64,000 nucleotides of DNA from Nitrospirota bacterium (GTDB lineage Bacteria; Nitrospirota; Nitrospiria; SBBL01; JAADHI01). The translations under genes were made by a program, and so were the position numbers. The notes under the pieces are model-generated. The model had not been told where the DNA came from. It was given only the letters and a program-made list of their open reading frames with translations, and ran no database searches. Shown piece by piece: positions 37,248-47,618 of the stretch (its first letter is position 1; every line of letters starts with the position of its first letter). The stretch lies in the NCBI GenBank assembly GCA_029261135.1, contig JAJDBX010000046.1, forward strand, positions 80,158-144,157. Direction: 5' to 3'.

Positions 37248-38222
37248 CTATTCGACAGGTGTCCCTATTTGTTCAAAAAGATCTAAAAGCGCCGTATTTT
37301 TTATTGTTTTGGCAAATTTAATTCCAAGAACCTGTGAATCCTCAGAATTAAACTGCCTTTTGTAGCGAACAAGCCCAAATATCCGCACCTTAAACTCATG
37401 AATTGCTGCATTCTCATTTTTTGAAAATAGTGAGGGGAGCTCGATATAAACCAAACGGCCGACCTGCGGGGCTTCCTCTCCTTTGGGGATAACGATCGCA
37501 AGACCTGACACCGAGATATCATGGATAAGAACAGCCGTTTTATATTTTGATAAACTCACAACAAAGCGAGTCTCTTCTTCATAATCAAAAACAAGCACAT
37601 CCAGTTCCTGATCAGGTTCCGGCTCCAATTCAACATTCGAACAAGGGATATCTTCTATCGTCAAGATAACCGGCATTTTTTGTTTGACGCCCTTCCCCTT
37701 CTTAAGCTCTTTTGAACGGGCTTCTTCCTCGGGGTTGATCTGTTCGCTTCGCCTGACGAGTTGAAGCTCTCTGTTTCTAAACAGCGTCACCAATACTTCA
37801 GGAACAAGGGAGATAGATACAGGGATCGCCAGATCAATGCGCCAACGCGTCCCGAACCTCGGGTCATAATAGGCCAAAGAAACAAAGGGATGGAGAATTT
37901 TTTTTACAAATCCCTGAATGACATAATCATTCCCTTCGGCAGAAAAAATCACTAAAACATGATCCGCATAACCAATGTTAAAGCAATCTGGCAACCGAAC
38001 CACCAGTTCATTGGCATCCACTCTGACAATATCAGTCATGTGTATTTTTCGATCACCGGTGATAATCTTTATTTTTTTTTCCCGTTGCTCAAATTCTTTC
38101 AGGATTTTCTGGTTAATTTTTTTCGGATGGCTGATTTGATGCACATTATAATCACTCGAAATATTCAGTGCTTGTGCGATGTTGATAAAAAAAGTACATT
38201 GATTGATGCTGAAGCTTTTCAT
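37248..38222 (-). CDS. PilZ-like protein with an insertion in the PilZ domain
   Basis: Probable c-di-GMP receptor. Seen: an N-terminal beta-rich domain (ITGDRKIHMTDIVRVDANEL) like those preceding PilZ in YcgR-type proteins, an RxxxR-type motif (RFGTRWRIDLAIPVSI), then about 85 extra residues, then the D/NxSxxG motif (IHDISVSGLAIVIP) and PilZ-like C-terminal strands (VLGIKFAKT). The long insertion between the two binding motifs is unusual. The ATG at 38222 (MKSFSINQ) avoids overlap with the upstream gene; the track's start at 38303 overlaps it by 59 bp. Confidence 0.68.
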   Translation of the reverse strand: MKSFSINQCTFFINIAQALNISSDYNVHQISHPKKINQKILKEFEQREKKIKIITGDRKIHMTDIVRVDANELVVRLPDCFNIGYADHVLVIFSAEGNDYVIQGFVKKILHPFVSLAYYDPRFGTRWRIDLAIPVSISLVPEVLVTLFRNRELQLVRRSEQINPEEEARSKELKKGKGVKQKMPVILTIEDIPCSNVELEPEPDQELDVLVFDYEEETRFVVSLSKYKTAVLIHDISVSGLAIVIPKGEEAPQVGRLVYIELPSLFSKNENAAIHEFKVRIFGLVRYKRQFNSEDSQVLGIKFAKTIKNTALLDLFEQIGTPVE

Positions 38223-38244
38223 ATTGAACGACCGATGGCCCGGA

Positions 38245-40140
38245 TCAAGGGCTTGTGAGTTGAATCTCATAGGAACCCAGCTTTCCCGCAGAGGACGGCG
38301 CATTTGGGGCCTGAGTCACCTCAGCCGTAAAAGTCCCTGTTTCTGTTGCTGTAAAAGTGACAGAGGAAGCAAGGCTCGTTGCATCATTTTTTGGACAAGT
38401 ACTGACACAGGTCAAAAAATTACCATCGCTCGGATTGTCATTCGTATCTACTTCAATTCCGCTCGGATTTTTAATTGTCAAAAAAGTATCAGCCCCATTG
38501 GAGAGGTTTAAAGTACTTACCGTGTAGGTCGTACTAAAAGTCGCAGAAAAAGAGATCACATCAGTATCGTCCGAATGATCGGAGGCATCCAAATAGAGCG
38601 TATGTTTTTGTGTGCTTGTATCGTTCACGATAAGTGGCGTTTCCGAGGTTTCACCCGTATCTTCAAAGAGATTAATCTTACGGGCTTTTAATATGGTTTG
38701 GAAAACACTGTTCGATGAAGAAGTTGTACTTCCGACTGAGAATTGTGTCCAGAAAGTCTCCATTGTGGTCGGTTTGGTCAACGGAAAAGCCAAAACAGTT
38801 TGAAAAATATCCTTGAAGCTCAAATCAAGAGAATCACTTTCACTCACATCAACCGCATCTAATACATCCCATAAAGTCCCGGAGACTGCAATCTCGCTCG
38901 TGGTATAAATGGCAACAGATGAAAGCCCGGAAATCCCTGAATAGGTCTCCATGTCAAAAGAAGCACCGACCCCGCCTTCTATGGTATCCACATAAATGGG
39001 AGACTCTAAAACGGCAAAAGCAAAAAAATTTGCCCATCCTTCTGACCAACTCAGTCGAATGTCTTGATCGTTTTCCAGTATGCTGTGTGTGCCACCGGGT
39101 GAATTGTCCCCTGAAAATTTATCGAGAATAAAATGGCCGTATTCATGCGCAATCACAACATCGTCGTATTCATCGCTATCCAGATCAGAGGTTCCACCGC
39201 CTAAGAGCGTGATGGCATCCACGGTGCCATCAAAAAAAGTGCCTTCCGAACTTCCCGGCTCCCAGTACACTGTAATCAAGGGTGGCACACATCCTGTGTT
39301 GGTGGGATCTGGACAAGGACCTGCCGTTTGGACAAGGGCGCTGGCTTCAGTCAAGACATCAAGAATATTAAAAGCACCACCAATATTTGACGATACTGTC
39401 GCAAGGAGATTTTTTGTTTGCAAAAAAGGATCGGAAGTACTGTCGTCAATGACAGAAGAAGTCGCAGCAAAGAAAGATCGGCTAGAGTTATTGTTGCGAA
39501 TTTCGATTTTTGTATTTGTCGTTGTATCTGTTCTGCTCACCACCCGAAGGTAAACACCCCCTCCGTTTGCACTATTATCGGCTGCCACATTAAAGATCCC
39601 ATCTGAACCTGTAACACCAGTCCCAATCACCTTGAAACCATCAATGGCCACCACTTCAACAATCGCGCCTGGAATGGGTTTTGGATCAAGAACTCCGGTA
39701 AATCCATTTTGATTAAAGGCACGATCCTCGTAAGTAGCGGTTCCAGAAAGCGTAAGACTCGCCGCCCCCGAACTCCCACTCACCACCCCAACCCGGGTGC
39801 TGGCGGAATAGGTTATAGAATCAATCACTGTTGTTGCGGTGATACTCGTCACTTCCACCCCCACACCCGTTGCAAGCCCGGTGGCATCAACAGTCACAAC
39901 AGAAGTATCCACCGACGCCCATGTAAAGGTCGGGTTTTCTACAGTACTCCCATCCGATAAAAATAATGTGGCTGAAAGCTGAACAGCACTTCCTCCCACA
40001 GTGACATTCACTGGACTTGGAGAAATCGAAACCCTGGAAATGGTCGGCGCCGTCGGCGTCGTCGTTGAGCTGCTACTACTATTACAGGCTACAAAAAAAA
40101 GCACAGACAATACCGTGCTGTAAGCGACCCATCTCTGCAT
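38245..40140 (-). CDS. Lipoprotein with Ig-like domain and HEXXH zincin motif
   Basis: Predicted lipoprotein (lipobox LFFVAC then a Ser/Thr linker). Seen: a bacterial Ig-like (Big_2) domain (about residues 35-120, ISPSPVNVTVGGSAVQLSAT), a carboxypeptidase-regulatory-like stretch, then a central region with VVIAHEYGHFILDKFSG, a zinc metallopeptidase HEXXH motif, and a C-terminal domain resembling bacterial pre-peptidase domains. I cannot name the peptidase family. It is preceded 5 bp upstream by an exported protein gene, so the two are probably co-expressed. GAGGAG lies 10 nt before the ATG. Confidence 0.78.
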   Translation of the reverse strand: MQRWVAYSTVLSVLFFVACNSSSSSTTTPTAPTISRVSISPSPVNVTVGGSAVQLSATLFLSDGSTVENPTFTWASVDTSVVTVDATGLATGVGVEVTSITATTVIDSITYSASTRVGVVSGSSGAASLTLSGTATYEDRAFNQNGFTGVLDPKPIPGAIVEVVAIDGFKVIGTGVTGSDGIFNVAADNSANGGGVYLRVVSRTDTTTNTKIEIRNNNSSRSFFAATSSVIDDSTSDPFLQTKNLLATVSSNIGGAFNILDVLTEASALVQTAGPCPDPTNTGCVPPLITVYWEPGSSEGTFFDGTVDAITLLGGGTSDLDSDEYDDVVIAHEYGHFILDKFSGDNSPGGTHSILENDQDIRLSWSEGWANFFAFAVLESPIYVDTIEGGVGASFDMETYSGISGLSSVAIYTTSEIAVSGTLWDVLDAVDVSESDSLDLSFKDIFQTVLAFPLTKPTTMETFWTQFSVGSTTSSSNSVFQTILKARKINLFEDTGETSETPLIVNDTSTQKHTLYLDASDHSDDTDVISFSATFSTTYTVSTLNLSNGADTFLTIKNPSGIEVDTNDNPSDGNFLTCVSTCPKNDATSLASSVTFTATETGTFTAEVTQAPNAPSSAGKLGSYEIQLTSP

Positions 40141-40145
40141 CTACG

Positions 40146-40616
40146 CTATTCTCCTCTAAACTCGATCACCGAATCCTGATTTCCTTTCCTCTTGATCGGC
40201 GGGAGGGGCCTCGGTTTTTTTTCAAGGGCTTGATTCAGAATAAATCGCCTTTTTTGTACAAAAACCACGCCATTCGACAAGCGAATAGATGCCTTTCCTT
40301 CAATAAGGGATTGGAATCCTCCGCTGTTCTCGATGACCAGTTCAATGTTGTGTGTTGAGCCGGCTTGAAGTGGCCCTTCCCAGTTTTTTTCACCGCCAAT
40401 GACAAAAACATCAAAGGGTAGATCAATAACAAGTGTCAGCCATTCGGTATCCACATTGACTTTTGCGCTTAGGGTAATGCGTGTTTCATCTTTGGAAAAA
40501 TCCTGTTGCTGAAAAATCAATTGAACAGGCGGACTGGGTTTTATCGCTTTTGCTAAATCAGGCGGTGAAAAAATAAAAAAGATCAGAATAAAAAAGAACC
40601 TTCGTCTGACCAACAC
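40146..40616 (-). CDS. Exported protein of unknown function
   Basis: 156 residues with a signal peptide (FFFILIFFIFSPPDLAKA) and a soluble beta-rich region (RITLSAKVNVDTEWLTLVID, THNIELVIENSGGF) that may be one Ig-like sandwich, ending in a basic proline-rich tail. Start is GTG with AAGGAG 6 nt upstream. Its stop codon lies 5 bp before the ATG of the HEXXH lipoprotein gene; a helper or partner role is possible but not shown. Confidence 0.65.
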   Translation of the reverse strand: MLVRRRFFFILIFFIFSPPDLAKAIKPSPPVQLIFQQQDFSKDETRITLSAKVNVDTEWLTLVIDLPFDVFVIGGEKNWEGPLQAGSTHNIELVIENSGGFQSLIEGKASIRLSNGVVFVQKRRFILNQALEKKPRPLPPIKRKGNQDSVIEFRGE

Positions 40617-40684
40617 TTCACACTCCTTTTTTATTTAAGATGCAAATCGGGGAAGACCCCTGAACATTATTTTATTTCTGGATA

Positions 40685-41647
40685 TTATTCTACCACATTG
40701 GAGGGCATCTGCCCTTTAAAGCACGACAAAAGGTTATCGATAACCATAAATCCCATTTTCACCCGTGTTTCAAAAGATGCCGAACCAATATGAGGAAGCG
40801 TGACCACGTTTTCCATCTGAAGCAGTTGAGGCGAAATTCCCGGCTCTGCTTCAAAGACATCAAGACCGGCACCTGCAATTTCTTTTTCTTCCAGTGCATG
40901 ACATAAGGCCTTTTCGTCAATAATTGCCCCCCGTGAGGTGTTGATCAAAAATGCGCCAGGCTTCATTCTCTGTAGGGCTTTTTGATCAATCAAATGAAGT
41001 GAGTCCTCATTTAATGGCAGGTGGAGAGAAAGGAAATCTGAACCTTCAAGCAGCTCAGAAAACGAGAGATAGGAGACCCCTAGTGCCTCTTCGCTTTTTT
41101 CGGAAAGTCGATGGCGGCAATAATAAAAAATCTGCATCCCGAACCCGGCTGCTCTGCGGGCGACCGCTTGTCCGATTCGACCCATGCCAAGCAGTCCAAG
41201 GGTCTTTCCATAGATATCGGCACCCATCAATTCTGTAGGGGACCAGCCGGCCCATTTCCCGGATTTCACCCACTGATTGGCTTCTGGGATACGCCTCGCC
41301 ACAGCCATAAGCAGCGCCCAAGTGAGATCAGCCGTCGTTTCTGTTAAAACACCCGGGGTATTGGTGATAAGCACTTGTTTTTCTTTTGCGGCGGAAAGAT
41401 CCATATTGTTGTAACCCACAGCATAGTTCGCAACAATTTTGAGTTGAGAAGCGGCTTCCAGAACCTCACGGTCTATTGAATCACTCAACATCGAGATCAT
41501 TCCATCAGCATTTTTTACCCCTTCCATCATTTTAGCGCGGCTCAAAGGGATATCTGCCTCATCAAATTGAAGATCAAATTCAATGTTCAAACGTTCCATC
41601 ACAGGTAAGGGGAGCACACGGGTTAAAAATATACGGGGGAGAGACAT
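40685..41647 (-). CDS. D-2-hydroxyacid dehydrogenase (glyoxylate/hydroxypyruvate reductase type)
   Basis: NAD(P)H-dependent oxidoreductase. Seen: Rossmann motif LGLLGMGRIGQAVARRA, the catalytic arginine (NTSRGAIIDE), glutamate (GLDVFEAEP) and histidine (LPHIGSA). 320 residues fits GyaR/GhrB-type enzymes; substrate is inferred. GAGGA lies 7 nt before the ATG. Confidence 0.88.
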   Translation of the reverse strand: MSLPRIFLTRVLPLPVMERLNIEFDLQFDEADIPLSRAKMMEGVKNADGMISMLSDSIDREVLEAASQLKIVANYAVGYNNMDLSAAKEKQVLITNTPGVLTETTADLTWALLMAVARRIPEANQWVKSGKWAGWSPTELMGADIYGKTLGLLGMGRIGQAVARRAAGFGMQIFYYCRHRLSEKSEEALGVSYLSFSELLEGSDFLSLHLPLNEDSLHLIDQKALQRMKPGAFLINTSRGAIIDEKALCHALEEKEIAGAGLDVFEAEPGISPQLLQMENVVTLPHIGSASFETRVKMGFMVIDNLLSCFKGQMPSNVVE

Positions 41648-41696
41648 CGAGTCATCCTCATTACCAGGTGGAGGCTGCAGCCCTGTGCTTTGATCG

Positions 41697-43334
41697 TTAT
41701 TTTGCGCTGATCATCTCTTTTGCGTGACGACGTGTAAGGGCTGTAATCTCAACACCACCGAGCATTCGAGCCAATTCTTCAACGCGCTCTGTTTCAGAAA
41801 GTTCCCGAATCGTGGTGACAATACGATCATCAAGCGACTTTTTTTCAACAAAGTAGTGATGATCTGCAAGAGAGGCGATCTGAGGCAAATGGGTGATACA
41901 CAAGACTTGATGGTTCGCAGACAAGGCAAAGAGTCGTCGGCCCACGCGCTCGGCAATCCCGCCACCCACTCCGGCATCGACTTCATCAAACAGGAAAGTT
42001 GGTACCGGATCCACTTCTGCCAATACCACCTTTAAGGCGAGCATGATACGGGACAACTCACCCCCAGAAGCAATTTTGGCTAAGCCACGTGGAATCTCCC
42101 CCTGCAGTGCAATCAAAAATTCGACCTGATCAATGCCAAAAATCGTCGGTAGGCTTGGATGAAGTACCACCTGAAATCGGGTCTTCTCCATCCCAAGCCC
42201 CCTTAATTCCAATTGAACCTTTTCTTGGAGCTTGAGGCTTTGTTTTTTGCGTGCTTCACTCAGTTTTTTGGCCGCAAGGCGTAAATCCTCTTCAAAGGCT
42301 TTCAGAGCGATCTTAATTTCTTCAAGCCTCACTTTATTCTCTGAAGCCCCTGAGAGTAAGGTTTCAAGTTCTTGCTGATAGGCCAAAAGTTCGGAGACCG
42401 TCCGCTGATATTTTCGCTTCAGCTGGTGAATGAGAAAAAGACGAGAGGCCACCTCTTCCAAACGTTCCGGAAAATATTCCTCATCCTGTAATCGCATACG
42501 GAGTCGTGAGGCCAGTTCTTTTAGAGAGATTTGTGATGCTTCCCAAAGGCCCATTTCTTCATCTGCATCTTCAGTCATCCGATTGAGGTCAGAAACAGCG
42601 TGTCCTAAGGCATCCAATTGATTCAAAAACTCCCCCTCATTAGAGAGTTGGGCCTGCGCGATTTGAGTTGTCGAGACGATGCTTTCCCACTGTTTTAGCC
42701 TGCGTTCTTCACCCTCTAAAACCGTTTCTTCGTCTGCATCCAGTTTGGCATCCCGGATTTCTGAAAGTTGAAAAGAAAGCAATTCTGACTGATGGCTTGA
42801 TTCAGACTGTTGTTTTTCTAATAAAGTAGCCTCTTCTTTGAGTCGAGCCCATTTCTGGTAGATCCGCTGGTAGGCTTCAAGTTCATTAGATAATGACCCG
42901 AAGTTATCTAAAAGGGAGCGTTCGTATCCGAGTTGGGTCAAGTGGTGTTGGCCCTGTTGGCCATGCACTTCTATCAAAGCGCGTCCGACACGCTTCAACA
43001 TGCCGAGGGTCGCCATGCTCCCGTTAAGGTAAGCACGGTTTTTTCCGTTTTGACTGAACACCCGCCTGAGGATGATAAGATCAAGATCCTCATCCTCAGG
43101 GTTTAAATCTGGGAAAGAAGAGGGGGGATCAAAAGCAGCTTCGATGATCGCCTCTTCCGATCCCTGGCGAATACCTTCGAGTGAAGACCGCTCTCCAAGT
43201 ACCAATGAAAGCGCCCCGACTAAGACTGATTTCCCAGCCCCGGTTTCGCCAGTAATAACGTTAAAGCCATCAGATAACTCAAGAGAGACTTCATCAATAA
43301 TCGTATAATTCTTGATATGAAGCGCTCTGATCAT
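41697..43334 (-). CDS. recN: DNA repair protein RecN
   Basis: SMC-like ATPase acting in double-strand break repair. Seen: N-terminal Walker A (VITGETGAGKSVLVGAL), a long coiled-coil middle (about residues 150-370), signature ASGGELSRIMLALK and Walker B FLFDEVDAGVGG, then LCITHLPQIAS. 545 residues is the usual length. It lies 16 bp downstream of trxA on the same strand. Confidence 0.96.
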   Translation of the reverse strand: MIRALHIKNYTIIDEVSLELSDGFNVITGETGAGKSVLVGALSLVLGERSSLEGIRQGSEEAIIEAAFDPPSSFPDLNPEDEDLDLIILRRVFSQNGKNRAYLNGSMATLGMLKRVGRALIEVHGQQGQHHLTQLGYERSLLDNFGSLSNELEAYQRIYQKWARLKEEATLLEKQQSESSHQSELLSFQLSEIRDAKLDADEETVLEGEERRLKQWESIVSTTQIAQAQLSNEGEFLNQLDALGHAVSDLNRMTEDADEEMGLWEASQISLKELASRLRMRLQDEEYFPERLEEVASRLFLIHQLKRKYQRTVSELLAYQQELETLLSGASENKVRLEEIKIALKAFEEDLRLAAKKLSEARKKQSLKLQEKVQLELRGLGMEKTRFQVVLHPSLPTIFGIDQVEFLIALQGEIPRGLAKIASGGELSRIMLALKVVLAEVDPVPTFLFDEVDAGVGGGIAERVGRRLFALSANHQVLCITHLPQIASLADHHYFVEKKSLDDRIVTTIRELSETERVEELARMLGGVEITALTRRHAKEMISAK

Positions 43335-43350
43335 GAGGCTTCAGTCTCCC

Positions 43351-43680
43351 TTATGTTGAAAGAATGGCGTCAATCTTCTCTTTAAATTGTTTTTTAGACG
43401 CAGCGCCGACAATTTTGTCGATCACTTTACCTTCTTTAAAAAATAAGAGAGAAGGGATGCCCATAATTTGGTGTTGGCTCGCAATATCGGGGCTATCATC
43501 TGTATTCAGTTTACAGACTTTCATTTGCCCATTATATTCTTCCGCAAGCTCTTCAATGGTAGGCGCAATCATCTTGCAGGGTCCACACCAAGCCGCCCAA
43601 AAATCAACCATCACGGGAGTAGAAGAGTTTAAAACTTCCTGATCCCAGCTTTGGCTTGTGACATTCACTGCGTTTCCCAT
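43351..43680 (-). CDS. trxA: Thioredoxin
   Basis: Cytoplasmic disulfide reductase. Seen: WAAWCGPCKMIAP active site, cis-proline region MGIPSLLFF and 109-residue length. AAGGAG lies 5 nt upstream of the ATG. Confidence 0.95.
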   Translation of the reverse strand: MGNAVNVTSQSWDQEVLNSSTPVMVDFWAAWCGPCKMIAPTIEELAEEYNGQMKVCKLNTDDSPDIASQHQIMGIPSLLFFKEGKVIDKIVGAASKKQFKEKIDAILST

Positions 43681-43810
43681 TCGTACTCCTTATCAAAAAT
43701 GTCGTTTAAAATTAGTTGAAGCCTAATAAAACAGTGCTTTTTTCTATTGTCATTCTAAAAAAGTAATGAAGCGATGTCAATCAATCAGATTAGCATGCGC
43801 TGTCACACTA

Positions 43811-43856
43811 AATAAAAAGGCCCTCCATCTCGATGAAAAAAAGAGGAGGGCCTTTT
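43811..43856 (-). terminator. Bidirectional-looking terminator after groEL
   Basis: AAAAGGCCCTCC / GGAGGGCCTTTT stem with an 18-nt loop; on the minus strand it is followed by TTTTTATT. Lies 24 bp beyond the groEL stop codon. Confidence 0.88.
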
Positions 43857-43879
43857 GGATTGAAAAGGGTATGGCTAAT

Positions 43880-45526
<1,647 letters not shown>

Positions 45527-45580
45527 TCATTCCTCCTAAAGTGATTTAACGATCATCTATTCCATCGAGTTGATTGTGTT

Positions 45581-45862
45581 CTACTCGGTGACACCCAAGA
45601 TATCTTCTTCTTTCAGAATCAAGTACTCTTCGTCATCAATGTTAATTTTGCTGCCGGAATACTTGTCGAAAAGAACAGTTTCCCCAACCTTGACGTCCTT
45701 CACTTCGCTTCCAATCGCTTCAATGATGCCTCTTTGTGGTTTTTCTTTGGCGGCGTCAGGAATATAAAGACCACTCGCTGTTTTTTCAGCTTCTGCCTCA
45801 TAGCGAACAAAGACTCGCTCCTTTAAGGGTCTAAATTTAACTGCCGTTTTTGTGTCTGCCAT
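45581..45862 (-). CDS. groS: Co-chaperonin GroES (10 kDa)
   Basis: Lid of the GroEL chamber. Seen: FRPLKERVFVRYEAEAEKTA start, the mobile loop TASGLYIPD, VKVGETVLFDKYSG and DEEYLILKEEDILG. 93 residues is normal. GGAGG precedes the ATG, and a CIRCE operator lies 115 bp upstream. Confidence 0.97.
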   Translation of the reverse strand: MADTKTAVKFRPLKERVFVRYEAEAEKTASGLYIPDAAKEKPQRGIIEAIGSEVKDVKVGETVLFDKYSGSKINIDDEEYLILKEEDILGVTE

Positions 45863-45976
45863 TTTATCTTTCCTCCTTCTGTTTCAAATGATGGGCTCTA
45901 TGTTAATACATCTGCGGCTCACCTTGTTTTAAAGCACCTTTGGCAACCCGAATCAGTCAATGAGAGATGCTAGGTC

Positions 45977-46003
45977 TTAGCACTCTCATATCCTGAGTGC
46001 TAA
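45977..46003 (-). promoter_or_regulatory. CIRCE operator (HrcA binding site)
   Basis: TTAGCACTC-N9-GAGTGCTAA, a perfect match to the CIRCE consensus; the symmetry extends outward as AGGTC/GACCT. HrcA repression of groES-groEL is expected; hrcA itself is not in the window. Confidence 0.97.
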
Positions 46004-46008
46004 GACCT

Positions 46009-46036
46009 TATATAACAATCAAAATATTTAAATCAA
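46009..46036 (-). promoter_or_regulatory. Sigma-70 promoter of groESL
   Basis: TTGATT, 16-nt spacer, TATATA on the minus strand, ending 5 bp before CIRCE, so HrcA bound at CIRCE would block the start site. Confidence 0.65.
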
Positions 46037-46119
46037 GGGGGAAGCTGATTTTTTTTTTCTTGGATGATAAATGTTTGTTAAAACTGAAGTATTTCGTTGA
46101 GATACTGACTTTATTGCTA

Positions 46120-47472
46120 TTATTTTTGTGCTGAGATGACAGCAGGATCCATCTCTTTAAAGATCTGCCATCCCTTTAAAAGGTCGACTGCTTTTTTCAA
46201 TTGCGTATCAACGGGTGTTTCTAAACTTTCCCGATCTACAGAAGCATCCTCACCCTCCTGAGATGGAACAGGGTCGATCCGATCAGGATCAGGAGTTAAT
46301 TCATTGCTGAGATGACGCGCAAGATCTCTCTCTCTCAATATGGGGGAATTTTTAACTTCCTTGACCGCTTCCGGTCGGATGATAATATCGGGTGCGATAC
46401 CTGTATTTTGGATCGAGCGTCCGCTCGGGGTGTAATATTTTGCAGTGGTTAGACGAACGGCCGAGCCATCTGATAATGGGAGAATCGTTTGAACAGAACC
46501 TTTCCCAAAGGTCTGTGTGCCGACGACAACACCGCGCTTCCAATCCTGCAAGGCACCTGCAACAATTTCTGAGGCACTTGCACTGCCTTCATTGACCAAT
46601 ACGATGATGGGTATTTTCCCTAAACGGCTACTGCGGCTTGCGATAAATTCATCTTCTTTCCCGTCACGTGACTTAATGGAAACAATCAATTGCCCGCTTT
46701 CAAGAAATTGTTCAGAAACTTCTTTCGCAGAAGTCAAAAGCCCCCCCGGATTGTTCCTAAGGTCAAGCACCAAGGAATGGATATTCTCATTGAGGAGTTT
46801 TGTAATCGACCTGGAGAGATCCCTGGCCGTATGTTCTTGAAATTGGGTCAAATGAATGTAACCGATGCCCGGTTCAAGGATCCTCGATTTGACACTTTTA
46901 ATACGAATCACATCTCTAATCATCGTAAGAACCAAAGACTCAGGCTCCGATTTTCGAAAGAGGGTGAGCGTCACGGCTGTCCCTTTTTTCCCACGCATCT
47001 TCTGAACCGCATCCATCAAGGTTGTTTCTTCCGTCACCATATAATCATCAACTTTAAGCACAATATCACCCGGTTTGATCCCCACTTTTGCTGCAGGGGT
47101 ATCGGCAATCGGAGCAACTACAACAAGTTTTTTATCTCGAATACCGATCTGAAGACCCAGTCCACCAAACTCACCTCTCGTGTCCACCTGCATCTCTTTA
47201 TAAACTTCCGGCGGCATGAAGGCAGAATGGGCATCCAAAGTATTCAGCATGCCTTTGATCGCACCATAGACCAACTCCTTGGTGTCAACCGTTTCAACAT
47301 AACTTTTATTCAGTGCCGCAAGGACTTCCGAAAAAATCTTGAGGTCTTTATAACCATCTGTTTCCGCAGAAACTTTTGTCTCTAAACCGCGACCCACAAA
47401 AACAATGACACCTAAAAAACCAAACATCGCCATGAGTAAAAAGGCCAGTCGCATTTTTTTCTTAAATAACAT
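46120..47472 (-). CDS. C-terminal processing protease (S41A, CtpA/Prc family)
   Basis: Periplasmic serine protease. Seen: N-terminal membrane segment (LAFLLMAMFGFLGVIVFVG), a PDZ domain (about residues 90-170, GLGLQIGIRDKKLVVVAPI), and the S41 catalytic domain with serine in NEGSASASEIVAGAL and the general-base lysine in TFGKGSVQT. The ATG at 47472 has GGGGGA 9 nt upstream and is preferred to the track's TTG at 47502. The adjacent upstream gene is the EnvC-like gene on the same strand, an order often seen with ftsEX. Confidence 0.92.
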   Translation of the reverse strand: MLFKKKMRLAFLLMAMFGFLGVIVFVGRGLETKVSAETDGYKDLKIFSEVLAALNKSYVETVDTKELVYGAIKGMLNTLDAHSAFMPPEVYKEMQVDTRGEFGGLGLQIGIRDKKLVVVAPIADTPAAKVGIKPGDIVLKVDDYMVTEETTLMDAVQKMRGKKGTAVTLTLFRKSEPESLVLTMIRDVIRIKSVKSRILEPGIGYIHLTQFQEHTARDLSRSITKLLNENIHSLVLDLRNNPGGLLTSAKEVSEQFLESGQLIVSIKSRDGKEDEFIASRSSRLGKIPIIVLVNEGSASASEIVAGALQDWKRGVVVGTQTFGKGSVQTILPLSDGSAVRLTTAKYYTPSGRSIQNTGIAPDIIIRPEAVKEVKNSPILRERDLARHLSNELTPDPDRIDPVPSQEGEDASVDRESLETPVDTQLKKAVDLLKGWQIFKEMDPAVISAQK

Positions 47473-47618
47473 TGCTAAAATCCCCCAAAACGGCTTGGCC
47501 AAACGCGTGTAAAAAAAAAGTGTTGGTCATAAAAAAGATACTCTACTTAAATGGTTCACCACAATTATAATAATAATTCTACCACAGTGTTACAAAGGTT
47601 GACAGAGTGTAACATGGC

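Noticed and set aside
46690-47385. 231-residue plus-strand ORF opposite ctpA
   Set aside because: Shadow of the S41 protease gene, which has intact catalytic motifs on the other strand.
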